In this document: positions 32,640 to 41,293 of the stretch, piece by piece
Position numbering within the stretch: position 1 is the first letter of the stretch
Layout: every line of letters begins with the position of its first letter
Virus record (IMG/VR): IMGVR_UViG_3300046003_009098
Location: 1-44,074 of that record
DNA: 44,074 bases
Origin: a virus
Strand: one strand, 5' to 3'
Position numbers and translations under genes: made by a program
Notes under the pieces: model-generated
Databases searched by the model: none
The model's input: only the letters and a program-made list of their open reading frames with translations
What the model was told of the DNA's origin: nothing

Positions 32640-35600
32640 CATCTCTCATCATCGGCGCCGGTGGTGGTGGCAAGAGTGGTGGCGGTGCTGCCCGGGTGGC
32701 GCAAGAGGCACCCGACAGCCTGCGCTCCAAAGCTTATGCGCGTGTCGTGGATCTGATCTCTGAAGGCGAAATCGAGGGCTTGGTTGCCGGTTTGCAGTCG
32801 GTGTATCTGGACGACACGCCGATTCAAAATGCCGATGGGACGAATAATTTCACCGGCATCACCCTCGAATCTCGCAACGGCACCCAGCAGCAAAGCTATG
32901 TGCCAGGTTTCTCCTCTGTTGAAAACGAGATCTCAGTCGGTGTGGAAGTCAAGGTTACACAATCAGTCGTTAGATCGATCACGGACGCTGATGTGGATGC
33001 GGTGCGGGTGAAGGTGAGTGTGCCTCAATTGACCAATCAAAACACGACGAACGGCGACTTGAATGGCAGTGAGGTCAGCTTTGCCATCGATCGCCAAACC
33101 AACGGTGGTGGATTTGTTGAAGTCATCAAAGACACGATTTCCGGTAAAACCACCACCAAGTATCAGCGCAGCTACTACGTGCCATTAGCGGGAAGTGCGC
33201 CTTGGGAGATTCGGGTACGTCGGATTACCGCTGACTCGACATCAACGGCGATTCAGAATAAGACATTCTTGGAGTCGTACACCGAAGTTATCGAAAGCAA
33301 GCTCCGCTATCCCAACAGTGCGTTGGTCGCATTGCGTGTCGATGCGGCACAGTTTTCAACGATTCCGCGCAGAAGCTACGACATGAAGCTTTTGCGGGTG
33401 CGTATTCCCGTCAACTACGATCCGACCACACGCTCCTACAGTGGCGTGTGGAACGGCAATTTTAAGATCGCTTGGACGGATAACCCGGCCTGGTGTTTTT
33501 ATGATCTTCTGACCAGCGCCCGGTATGGCTTGGGCAGCTACATCCCTGAAGCACAGATTGATAAATGGGCGCTGTATCGCGTTGCGAAATACTGCGATGA
33601 ACAGGTGCCCAATGGCCTAGGTGGCTTTGAGCCGCGTTTTACCTGCAATCTATATCTCCAAACCCGTGAGCAAGCATACAAGGTCGTGCAGGACATGGCC
33701 TCGATATTTCGGGGGATGGTCTACTGGTCAGGTGGCGCGATTACCGTCACGCAAGACGCACCGACCGACGCGGTCTATCAATTCACCCCAAGTAATGTCA
33801 TCGATGGGGAGTTTGCGTATCAGGGGTCGTCTGCCAAAGCGCGCCACACGGTCGTTTTGGTGAGTTGGAATGACCCTGAGGACTTTTATCGCCAGAAGGT
33901 CGAATACGTCGAAGATGCCGCAGGCATTGCTCGCTATGGGATAGTGCAAAGCGAGATCGCAGCACTCGGTTGCACCTCGCGGGGGCAGGCTCATCGCGTG
34001 GGCAAATGGCTGTTGTACTCCGAGCAGTCCGAGTCCGAGATCATCACCTTCCGTACCGGGCTAGAAGGTGCAGTCGTGCGACCGGGCGATGTGATTAAAG
34101 TCGCTGATCCGGTCCGGGGTGGGCTGCGGCTGGGTGGACGGATTGCCTCTGCAACGACCTCGACGATCGTTCTGGATCAGGATGTACCAGCGCCGCGTGC
34201 CTGGCGGCTCTCTGTCGTGTTGCCCAACGGCGCAGTTGAAGAAAAGCGCGTGGGTCCGGTCTCTGGTCGGACCGTGACAGTCACGAGTCCCTTCTCGATA
34301 GCACCACAAACGGGGTCTATTTGGGTACTGGCGTCCACCGAGGTCGAGCCGCAGCTCTTTCGGGTTGTGGCGGTGGCCGAGCAAGACCCGGGCATTCATG
34401 AAGTCACGGCGTTGGCACACAACCCCGGCAAGTACGCCGCAATCGAGCAAGGCTTGGCCCTCCAGCCCCGATCGATCACGGTGCTCTCAGACCAACCGGC
34501 AGCTCCCACTGGCTTGTCGATGAAAGAAAGCCTGTACCGGGTTAAGGATCAAGCCAAGGTCCTGGTGCAAATCTCCTGGCAAGAGGTACCAGCAGCCATC
34601 GCGTATCGATTGTCTTACCGGGCCAACGGCGGGAATTTTATAAGCTTGCCACTGACTTCGGCCAACTACGCCGAAATTCGAGATGCGGTCGAAGGACCGT
34701 ATGAGTTTAGTCTCAGGGCCATTGGTGTGACCCGTAAGGAAAGCCCGGCCGCCACGTTCAATGCCACGGTATTCGGTAAAACGCTGCCACCCTCAGATGT
34801 CACGGGCTTTACCGTTCAGCGCCGGGTCACTGATCTATTGCTGAGCTGGGAGGAACTCACCGACGCAGACTTGGCAGGCTATGAAGTACGCGTTGGCTCG
34901 AACTGGGATCAGGGTCAATTGGTCGCCAAAACCGCAGCGACCCAAATGGTGCACGATCAGTCAACCGCAGGACACTACGCGTATCACATCCGGGCTTTCG
35001 ATACGTCGGGCAATTTCAGCACAAACGTCACGACCTATCTGTTGGATCTGCAAGCACCCACGACGGTGAAGCAATTCGATGTGGTGCAGTCGGCCAATCG
35101 GCTGGAGTTTCGCTGGCAACCCAATCCCGAGCCCGAAGTGGTGGGGTATGAACTTCGAGAAGGCTCAGCGTGGGATGCTTCGCTCTTTGTAGCGGAAATC
35201 AAATCCACCAGCTACACCTTGCCTTCGGGCTTTGATGGTGAACGAAAGTTTTGGATCAAGGCGATCGCCTCCCCGGGGATTTATAGCCATACCCCGACCT
35301 TTGTTTCAACCGTTGTCGCTCAACCGCAAAACGCCAATTTGATTTTAGAGCGCGACGAGCAAGCGACCGGTTTTCCGGGGATTCGTCACTTTGCAACCGT
35401 TGTCTCGGTTAACGGACGAGAAGCCCTGCGCATGGAAAGTGGCGCGGCAAGTAGCGAATACCTGTTCGAAGTCGATCTGATCTTGCCCACCCGGGCGCAA
35501 AACACCTTACAGAACAACCTGGGCGCCTCGGTCGATGACCGCACGACCTGGTTAGAGGTGAACTACCCGTGGAGGAGTGACGCGGCCAAGCGGCAGTGGA

Positions 35601-36136
35601 GTTACGACGGATCTCTGGCTAATGTGGATGCACGGTTTCAGATTTCGCGGGAAGAAGGACTGCAGGTGAACGAGATTTACGGCTGGCGCTTGAATGGCGC
35701 GCTCGCTGGCTTTGGCGGGCCAGTGACGAGTCTGTCTTCCGGAGTGTCCTACGATGCAGGCCGCTATGGTGATGGTCTGATGGTCAAAGATACGACCAAG
35801 GCGGCATGGACCGTCAATATTCCGGCGATATTTCATACGACCTTCTGGTTTATCCCATCGGAAGTGACTACCTGCGTCATCTGGTATGCCAGCGGATTAT
35901 TCGGCTCGCTGTTAGTTGGCTATGACGCTGCACTTGGCGCCTTCTTTCTTGAAGACCATCTCTCCCAGCGCATCAATGTGCCGTTGGCCATTGAAGCTGC
36001 CAACAGGCTATGTCTGGGAGTCTGCCAGACCGCCATTGACCGAAGGCTGTTCGTGGGCCGCATGGGTGGTGAAGTTGAATCGGCCACACAAGCTTTGGCA
36101 CCTGTCGGCGTATTGACCACGGTTCGTCTGTACTAA
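32636..36136 (+). CDS. Host specificity protein J (central tail fibre)
   Basis: A 1166-residue tail tip attachment protein. The Gly-rich start (GAGGGGKSGGGAARVAQEAP) followed by SLRSKAYARVVDLISEGEIE is the gpJ hallmark. The hub region extends to about 560. Three fibronectin-III-like domains lie at about 617-712, 713-800 and 801-890 (QISWQEVPAAIAYRLSYRA, LLSWEELTDADLAGYEVR, FRWQPNPEPEVVGYELREG). The C-terminal 270 residues end in a laminin/lectin-like beta region and would carry receptor recognition. The receptor cannot be deduced. A terminator follows. Confidence 0.94.
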   Translation: MTSLIIGAGGGGKSGGGAARVAQEAPDSLRSKAYARVVDLISEGEIEGLVAGLQSVYLDDTPIQNADGTNNFTGITLESRNGTQQQSYVPGFSSVENEISVGVEVKVTQSVVRSITDADVDAVRVKVSVPQLTNQNTTNGDLNGSEVSFAIDRQTNGGGFVEVIKDTISGKTTTKYQRSYYVPLAGSAPWEIRVRRITADSTSTAIQNKTFLESYTEVIESKLRYPNSALVALRVDAAQFSTIPRRSYDMKLLRVRIPVNYDPTTRSYSGVWNGNFKIAWTDNPAWCFYDLLTSARYGLGSYIPEAQIDKWALYRVAKYCDEQVPNGLGGFEPRFTCNLYLQTREQAYKVVQDMASIFRGMVYWSGGAITVTQDAPTDAVYQFTPSNVIDGEFAYQGSSAKARHTVVLVSWNDPEDFYRQKVEYVEDAAGIARYGIVQSEIAALGCTSRGQAHRVGKWLLYSEQSESEIITFRTGLEGAVVRPGDVIKVADPVRGGLRLGGRIASATTSTIVLDQDVPAPRAWRLSVVLPNGAVEEKRVGPVSGRTVTVTSPFSIAPQTGSIWVLASTEVEPQLFRVVAVAEQDPGIHEVTALAHNPGKYAAIEQGLALQPRSITVLSDQPAAPTGLSMKESLYRVKDQAKVLVQISWQEVPAAIAYRLSYRANGGNFISLPLTSANYAEIRDAVEGPYEFSLRAIGVTRKESPAATFNATVFGKTLPPSDVTGFTVQRRVTDLLLSWEELTDADLAGYEVRVGSNWDQGQLVAKTAATQMVHDQSTAGHYAYHIRAFDTSGNFSTNVTTYLLDLQAPTTVKQFDVVQSANRLEFRWQPNPEPEVVGYELREGSAWDASLFVAEIKSTSYTLPSGFDGERKFWIKAIASPGIYSHTPTFVSTVVAQPQNANLILERDEQATGFPGIRHFATVVSVNGREALRMESGAASSEYLFEVDLILPTRAQNTLQNNLGASVDDRTTWLEVNYPWRSDAAKRQWSYDGSLANVDARFQISREEGLQVNEIYGWRLNGALAGFGGPVTSLSSGVSYDAGRYGDGLMVKDTTKAAWTVNIPAIFHTTFWFIPSEVTTCVIWYASGLFGSLLVGYDAALGAFFLEDHLSQRINVPLAIEAANRLCLGVCQTAIDRRLFVGRMGGEVESATQALAPVGVLTTVRLY

Positions 36137-36152
36137 ACACCTCTTTCTCAAC

Positions 36153-36188
36153 AATGGCGCGGCACTTAAAGGTGCTGCGCCATTTTTT
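36153..36188 (+). terminator. Intrinsic terminator after gene J
   Basis: AATGGCGC-GGCAC (36153-36165), a short TTAAAG loop, then GTGC-TGCGCCATT (36172-36183), followed by more Ts. This long stem has a small mismatch in its middle. It lies 15 bases before the next ATG. Confidence 0.8.
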
Positions 36189-36202
36189 TATCAAGGACTT
36201 CC

Positions 36203-36649
36203 ATGATCGACGAATCTATGCAGCTTCATGGCGCCATGACGCTAATCATCTCCCGTGCGAATGGCGACACTGAAACCATCTACCGGGACAATTTGATTGT
36301 CAACGTGGGTTTCGATTTTATTGCTGACGCGATTGGTAAGGCGGCTAGCCGGCCCGCTGTGATGGGCTATATCGCCTTGGGGACCGGGACGACTGCAGCC
36401 GCGGCGACGCAATCGGCATTGGTCACTGAACTGGATCGTAATGCCGCGACCTATGCGCACACCGCTGGTACTAAGACTTTCACCTTCACCGCTGATTTCC
36501 TCGCTGGCGATGGAACGGGAGCCATCACTGAGGCCGGGGTGTTCAACGCAGCCACTGGCGGCATCATGCTCGACCGGGTGGTTTTCCCGGTGGTCAATAA
36601 AGGCGTGGACGACAGTCTGACTGCTGTCTTTACCTTCACGATGAGCTAA
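36203..36649 (+). CDS. Tail-associated hypothetical protein, 148 aa
   Basis: A beta-rich protein in the tail fibre region (MTLIISRANGDTETIYRDNL, YIALGTGTTAAAATQSALVT, TFTFTADFLAGDGTGAITEA). Repeated ALGTGTTAAA and TEAGVFNAATGGIMLDRVVF are common in phage baseplate or fibre proteins with a collar-like sandwich fold. It starts after AAGGA and the J terminator. No family is named with certainty. It probably sits with the next two gene products on the tail tip. Confidence 0.72.
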   Translation: MIDESMQLHGAMTLIISRANGDTETIYRDNLIVNVGFDFIADAIGKAASRPAVMGYIALGTGTTAAAATQSALVTELDRNAATYAHTAGTKTFTFTADFLAGDGTGAITEAGVFNAATGGIMLDRVVFPVVNKGVDDSLTAVFTFTMS

Positions 36650-36654
36650 CGGTC

Positions 36655-38007
36655 ATGCCGGATGTGGTGACAGTGGCTGAAACCCAGGGACAACGCTACA
36701 CCTGGGGAACCGGCGGCTTTACGTGGATCAGTGCCAGTGCCGGTAAAAATTGGGATACAGCTTACCCGGCGGTCTATGCCCTCGCGGTTGCGGTCAGTCT
36801 CGCTATGCTTGAGAGTGCCAGCCGCCAAACGATCAAATCCTCCAGCGAAGGATTGAGTTTTTCTGAAGCCAGCAGCAGGTCGATGGCTTTGGCAAAGGCC
36901 GACACGATCGGGTTTACCGAAACCTATTCCGATCTGATTGCGTACGTTCTGCGCTGGGTCGAATCGCTCGGTTTTACCGAAAATCTGTCGAAATCTCACC
37001 AAAAAGCTATCGCTGAAACCATTTCAGCAGCAGACTACCTGACGCGGTCCCTGACTAAAGCATCTAGCACAGCGGTTTCATGGGCTGAGCGTCTTGGTCG
37101 CCAGAGCACCGTACGTCCATCCGAGATGCTGCCAGTTTCGGGCTTGCACTACCGGCAGCCGACAAAAGCCCTTACCGAAGCCTTCGGTTCAACAGAGGCG
37201 CTGGCCCGACAACTTTCCAAGGCAGTGACGGAAGCCATTAGCTTCGCTGAGACCTACGCGGACCTGATCGCTTACATCATCAGAATCAGCGAGAACATCG
37301 GTCTTGCCGATAGTCCAGCGAAGCAAATCTCTAAGCCTCTGACAGAGGCTTTCACAGCAAGCGATCTCGCATCTCTGGGGCTGGTTAAGCGCGTTGCTGA
37401 AGCGGTAGCCATGGCTGACGCCTTTGGCAGGACGGTGGCTTACCGAAAATCCTTGTCTGAAGGGTTGGCGGTCAATGACGCTGTAAAGCGTTCTCTGCGG
37501 CTCTCGACCCATGAAGCACTCCAGCTTGCTGAGCAATACCGGCGACATGCCAATGGCGTGATCAGTGACATGATCATCTCAACCGGTGAGATCACGGAAG
37601 AGGATTTCATCAGCATCATCGAAAACGGCCATCCTCCCGGACACACCAATTTCCGCGATTTCATTCAAGGCGACTACACCTATCAGCGAGCGCTATTTCG
37701 AGCGATCTTAAAATCCAGTAATGCCGATCGCGGCTATATCGATGCGCTTAGATTAACCGTCGATGTTCCGGACATCTTCGATCGGGGAGTCGCCGAGGTC
37801 ACGAATGCCGCAGCCGGCGTATCAGTGCAGTTTTCACGAACATTCCGATTCACCCCCCAGGTGACGATTACTCACAAAGGGGGCATCACAACAGCCATCC
37901 CACGATTACTCGGCACACCCTCCACCACAGGCTTCACGGCTGTTTTGGAGGATAAGACCGGCACGCGTGTGACAGGCTCATTTTCCTGGTTGGCTCAAGG
38001 GTGCTAG
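36655..38007 (+). CDS. Repeat-containing tail fibre protein
   Basis: 450 residues. Residues about 55-300 consist of degenerate repeats of about 18-20 residues with a core E-[AST]-[ILV]-x-[FWA]-[AST]-[ED] (for example EAISFAETYADLIAY, ESLGFTENLSKSHQ, EAVAMADAFGRTVAY). The C-terminal 140 residues (EITEEDFISIIENGHPP, FSRTFRFTPQVTITHKG, VTGSFSWLAQG) look like a lectin-type beta-sandwich. The repeats likely make a trimeric coiled or beta shaft, with the end domain as tip. The gene starts five bases after the previous stop. Function as side tail fibre is inferred. Confidence 0.7.
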   Translation: MPDVVTVAETQGQRYTWGTGGFTWISASAGKNWDTAYPAVYALAVAVSLAMLESASRQTIKSSSEGLSFSEASSRSMALAKADTIGFTETYSDLIAYVLRWVESLGFTENLSKSHQKAIAETISAADYLTRSLTKASSTAVSWAERLGRQSTVRPSEMLPVSGLHYRQPTKALTEAFGSTEALARQLSKAVTEAISFAETYADLIAYIIRISENIGLADSPAKQISKPLTEAFTASDLASLGLVKRVAEAVAMADAFGRTVAYRKSLSEGLAVNDAVKRSLRLSTHEALQLAEQYRRHANGVISDMIISTGEITEEDFISIIENGHPPGHTNFRDFIQGDYTYQRALFRAILKSSNADRGYIDALRLTVDVPDIFDRGVAEVTNAAAGVSVQFSRTFRFTPQVTITHKGGITTAIPRLLGTPSTTGFTAVLEDKTGTRVTGSFSWLAQGC

Positions 38008-39075
38008 ATGCAAAATTTCACGACCATACCGTCCTCTGAGACGCTGACCAATTCGCTCTCGCCCTTATTGAATAACGATAAAACGGCGCTCTCCAACTCC
38101 AGTGGCACGGTATTTCCCACGACCGAGCTGCAAGTGGGGATGAAGTGTTGGCGGTCCGACCAGCAAAAGCTGTATGTATTGACGAGTGCATCTCCTGCTA
38201 CATGGGTATTGCTCGCGGATCTCAGTAGTGGCAGCACTACGGTGGCGGCCGCCATTGCAGCGACAAGTGCCAATGACTCAGCAGCCTTGGCAGGTCAACT
38301 CCCGAGCTATTACACCGATATTCCCTCGCGCTTGGGATACACCCCGGTAAACAAAGCCGGTGATACCGCTACTGGATTGCAGTACCAAGTACGAGCAACC
38401 GGCGCCTTCAATTATTGGGGGCTTACGGCCGCCAACTACCTATCAGTCGGCCAAAGCTCGACGGGAGATGCGTACGTCAAGAACGCCTACCCTGGTAAGA
38501 GCTTAATCCTAGGGGCGGCTAACACCGACCACATCGTTATCAATTCAACAGGTGCTGTGGGTGCCGGTGGCGCCAACTTCGGCACAGCTGGGCAGGTACT
38601 GACTTCTGCCGGTAGTACAGCGCCACCAGTCTGGCAGGCGCCACCTCAGGAATTTGCCAGTGGCACGAGGCTGCTATTTCAACAGACTGCTGCCCCCACT
38701 GGGTGGACTAAAGACTCAACGCATAACGATAAGGCACTCCGGGTCATCAATGGCACGGTGACTTCAGGAGGGTCGGTTGCCTTCACGACTGCCTTTGCCC
38801 AACAGGCCGTAAACGGGACCGTCGGCGCCACCACGCTGACCGAAGCCCAGATTCCCAGCCATACCCATAGCTATAGCTGGTACCAATCAGTATCCAAAGG
38901 AAGTACTGGGTCGCGTCCGGTTGGTGGAGCCAGCGGAACATCAACGGCAACTGTAGCCCTTAATCAGGTGGATTCCGCAACCGGCGGTGGCGGGTCGCAC
39001 AACCACACCTTTACTGGTACGGCCATCAATCTGGCCGTTCAGTACGTCGACGTCATCATCGCTACCAAGAACTGA
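38008..39075 (+). CDS. Tail fibre protein with collar/tip domain
   Basis: 355 residues. The N-terminal half contains GYTPVNKAGDT, the classic phage fibre motif, and a carbohydrate-like beta region. From residue 220 on it matches tail-collar/fibre tips (RLLFQQTAAPTGWTKDST, AQIPSHTHSYSW, GGGGSHNHTFTG). The paired HxH motifs bind metal along the fibre axis in related T4 gp12-type tips. The ATG directly follows the stop of the repeat protein. It is the last ordinary structural gene before the oxygenase cassette. Confidence 0.85.
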   Translation: MQNFTTIPSSETLTNSLSPLLNNDKTALSNSSGTVFPTTELQVGMKCWRSDQQKLYVLTSASPATWVLLADLSSGSTTVAAAIAATSANDSAALAGQLPSYYTDIPSRLGYTPVNKAGDTATGLQYQVRATGAFNYWGLTAANYLSVGQSSTGDAYVKNAYPGKSLILGAANTDHIVINSTGAVGAGGANFGTAGQVLTSAGSTAPPVWQAPPQEFASGTRLLFQQTAAPTGWTKDSTHNDKALRVINGTVTSGGSVAFTTAFAQQAVNGTVGATTLTEAQIPSHTHSYSWYQSVSKGSTGSRPVGGASGTSTATVALNQVDSATGGGGSHNHTFTGTAINLAVQYVDVIIATKN

Positions 39076-39077
39076 TC

Positions 39078-39374
39078 ATGGAAATAAAGCCTGGAAATTA
39101 CTGTCCTCTTTTGAAAAAAGATTGCATCGGACTCCAGTGCGCTTGGTTTACGCAGGTACGAGGTCACAACCCCAACACCGGAAAAGAAGTCGATGAATGG
39201 TCGTGCGCCATAGCCTGGCTTCCAGTCCTACTCATCGAAAACAGCCAGCAGCAGCGATCTACTGGCGCAGCTGTGGAGAGTTTTAGAAATGAGATGGTCA
39301 AGGCCAATGAATGTTCGCAACAGGTCTTCCTGACCATGATTGCGAAACCACCCGTTATGGAGATCACCGAGTGA
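39078..39374 (+). CDS. Conserved Cys-containing phage hypothetical, 98 aa
   Basis: Starts two bases after the fibre gene. Cys9, Cys16, Cys21 and Cys43 (CPLLKKDCIGLQCAWFT, then EWSCAIAWLP) look like a metal or iron-sulfur site. The helical C-terminal half follows (LLIENSQQQRSTGAAVESFR). I recall this protein type as common next to phage tail genes, with no known function. Its stop overlaps the next start as GTGA. The metal site makes it a possible helper of the iron enzymes downstream, but that is speculation. Confidence 0.72.
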   Translation: MEIKPGNYCPLLKKDCIGLQCAWFTQVRGHNPNTGKEVDEWSCAIAWLPVLLIENSQQQRSTGAAVESFRNEMVKANECSQQVFLTMIAKPPVMEITE

Positions 39375-39670
39375 CTACACCAATCAGGCTAACGATTATT
39401 CCGGACGATTGCTACTGCGCAGTGGACGGCATTGGGTATTCAGGGATCGATATGACCAGTCTGGCCGCTGAAATCCACGCCCTGCAGTGGTATGGCGAGC
39501 GCGGAGAAGAAGAGATCAAAGACTTGTCTACCGGCAGGATTGTCGACAACAAAGAGATCACCAGTTTGAACAACTATCAATCGGTGCTTGATTCGTACTG
39601 GTCCATCCGACATGCAGCAGAAGCTTTGACAGCTAAACAGCAACTCGCTGACGACATTCTGGAGGTCTGA
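39371..39670 (+). CDS. Hypothetical protein, 99 aa (possible tail fibre assembly helper)
   Basis: GTG at 39371 is chosen because it overlaps the preceding stop (GTGA); an upstream ATG at 39311 would extend far into the previous gene. The sequence TIIPDDCYCAVDGIGYSGID, then AAEIHALQWYGERGEEEIKD, is a pattern I associate with small phage proteins after tail fibres. The C-terminal half is helical (SYWSIRHAAEALTAKQQ). No catalytic motif is seen. It overlaps the next gene as TGATGATG. Confidence 0.65.
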   Translation: MTTPIRLTIIPDDCYCAVDGIGYSGIDMTSLAAEIHALQWYGERGEEEIKDLSTGRIVDNKEITSLNNYQSVLDSYWSIRHAAEALTAKQQLADDILEV

Positions 39671-40200
39671 TGATGAATTATGAACAGAAGCCTGTCCGAG
39701 CATTCGGGACAATCGCTTTACTACTCGACATCCCGGCAGGAACCATATTGGACGACGTGGATGTGCGCAAAGGCTGCTTCGTAGTGCAGCCGGATGGGAC
39801 ATACAACGAGACCCGAGACAAGTTCGTATGGATGGTCTTTAGTGGCCACATGCGCCATACCCATTTGGATACCGGCGATGTGACAGAGCGCTTTGCGGGC
39901 TACTGCTCGCTGGGGATCTATGACAAGCCGGGAGTCACTCGCGTCGACGTTATTGAAAACACCAAGATGATGTGCATCCCGCCTCAGTTAAGGGATGGCG
40001 TTTCTTTACATGACATCGCTCCTTGGCAGCTTTCAGCGGGGGAATCAGCTGCTCTGTCCAAAGGCACAAAATTATTTCTGGCAAGCGGCACTGCACAGAT
40101 CGGCAATGTTCAGATCACAGGCCCGCGACAAATCAGCGTCACAACCGGGGACAAAAATATCAAGGCAGTTAACGCCGTTTACGGGCTTACGTTTGCTTGA
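39670..40200 (+). CDS. Cupin-like hypothetical protein heading the oxygenase cassette
   Basis: 176 residues, largely beta-strand (FGTIALLLDIPAGTILDDVD, FVWMVFSGHMRHTHLDTGDV, ESAALSKGTKLFLASGTAQI). The layout suggests a cupin or jelly-roll. GHMRHTHLDTGD offers His ligands, but the second cupin motif is not clear, so metal binding is uncertain. ATG overlaps the preceding stop, and its own stop overlaps the first oxygenase (TGATGA). Co-translation with the oxygenases suggests one pathway, in which it might bind the substrate or be the substrate. It could also be a virion protein. Confidence 0.6.
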   Translation: MMNYEQKPVRAFGTIALLLDIPAGTILDDVDVRKGCFVVQPDGTYNETRDKFVWMVFSGHMRHTHLDTGDVTERFAGYCSLGIYDKPGVTRVDVIENTKMMCIPPQLRDGVSLHDIAPWQLSAGESAALSKGTKLFLASGTAQIGNVQITGPRQISVTTGDKNIKAVNAVYGLTFA

Positions 40201-40748
40201 TGAATCCTTACTTTACCAAGCTCGACATCCCGTTGGATGTCGATGGAGTATTCACTGATCCAACGGCATTGCTACGTAACGGCGAATACTTGAAGCAGCA
40301 GAAATACGGACTCGCTTTACTTAGGAAGAGGGCTTTCACGTCCGTACCCAACAGATCATATGTAGCAAGTGACGAAGATACTCATCGAGTCATTTCGCAT
40401 CTACCAACCCGCCTGCTTGACATTGAAATACCGAAACTCTGGGTGCTGGACATGCTTGCTCCGGCAGATGAAAAGGACGTGATGCTCGCGCCCCATGTAG
40501 ATGGCGTTCGTGTTACCGCGATCAACATCTACCGCAATACCCACGGTGAGCGAACCTGTTTCTACCGATACGCAGCGGGTGGGGAGATCGAAGAAGTCGA
40601 CAGCTTTGTGGCCAAGGATGGTGACATATGGCTGATGGATGTATCAAAGCCGCACGCCGTTGAACTCAAGCCAGGCAAGAATCGCCGAGTTTTAACCATC
40701 TCGTTCATCTCCACACCCTACGAGGTGGTTCGGGACACTCTGACATGA
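40197..40748 (+). CDS. Fe(II)/2-oxoglutarate-type oxygenase 1
   Basis: 183 residues of a double-stranded beta-helix protein. His100-x-Asp102 (APHVDGVRV), distal His153 (SKPHAVELK) and Arg163/164, ten to eleven residues after it (RRVLTISF), reproduce the HxD...H...R signature of Fe(II)/2-oxoglutarate dioxygenases, with the arginine for the cosubstrate carboxylate. The compact length fits aspartyl/prolyl hydroxylase-like small members. Its closest visible relative is the next gene. The substrate is unknown. It overlaps both neighbours, so expression is coupled. Confidence 0.72.
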   Translation: MMNPYFTKLDIPLDVDGVFTDPTALLRNGEYLKQQKYGLALLRKRAFTSVPNRSYVASDEDTHRVISHLPTRLLDIEIPKLWVLDMLAPADEKDVMLAPHVDGVRVTAINIYRNTHGERTCFYRYAAGGEIEEVDSFVAKDGDIWLMDVSKPHAVELKPGKNRRVLTISFISTPYEVVRDTLT

Positions 40749-41293
40749 AACCCTTCGTGAAGCTTGATTGGAAGGCGCCCTTCGGCGCAGAAATAGTTCG
40801 ATGGGCAACAATCCATCATCGGTTCAGCAAGAAGCAAAAATATAACAAGTGTCTGCCGGACGAATACACGTCAGTGCCAACCGAATCGTTGTCACTGCCA
40901 GAGGCCTTTGCCAGTCAGGCAATCGCTGTTGCCCCGGCCACGATAAAAGTCTTGGAAATTCCGCAGGCATTTCTCATTCGAATGGCTGCCACAGATGCAT
41001 TAAAGCCGGTGCTACCGGCGCATGTTGATTACAACCGAACCTGCGGCATCAATTTTTACCTGGAAGCCGGCGGAGAAACCACGCACTACTACGACTGGGA
41101 TCAGACTTCCCGCGCTTTGCAGGAGACGGCTTCATTTCAGGCGTCCCAAGGCGACTGCTGGCTAATCGACACCTCTATACCGCACTCGGTCTCGCTAAAG
41201 TCAAATCAGCAGCGGCTGATATTGACCCTGTCCTTTACACAAGCCTCCTTTGCACAAGTGTCGGCGTGGCTTGGCGAGGCTGGCCATGTCTGA
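40745..41293 (+). CDS. Fe(II)/2-oxoglutarate-type oxygenase 2 (paralogue of 1)
   Basis: 182 residues with the same fold and layout: His93-x-Asp95 (PAHVDYNRT), His147 (SIPHSVSLK) and Arg157 (RLILTLSF). Spacing His-His is 54 against 53 in the previous protein, and blocks GD(C/I)W and (L/I)TLSF are shared, so the two arose by tandem duplication and then diverged widely. Different residues after HxD (YNRTCG versus GVRVTA) suggest different substrates or steps. ATGA overlap with gene 1, and an 8-bp overlap with the desaturase. No close match is recognised. Confidence 0.72.
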   Translation: MKPFVKLDWKAPFGAEIVRWATIHHRFSKKQKYNKCLPDEYTSVPTESLSLPEAFASQAIAVAPATIKVLEIPQAFLIRMAATDALKPVLPAHVDYNRTCGINFYLEAGGETTHYYDWDQTSRALQETASFQASQGDCWLIDTSIPHSVSLKSNQQRLILTLSFTQASFAQVSAWLGEAGHV

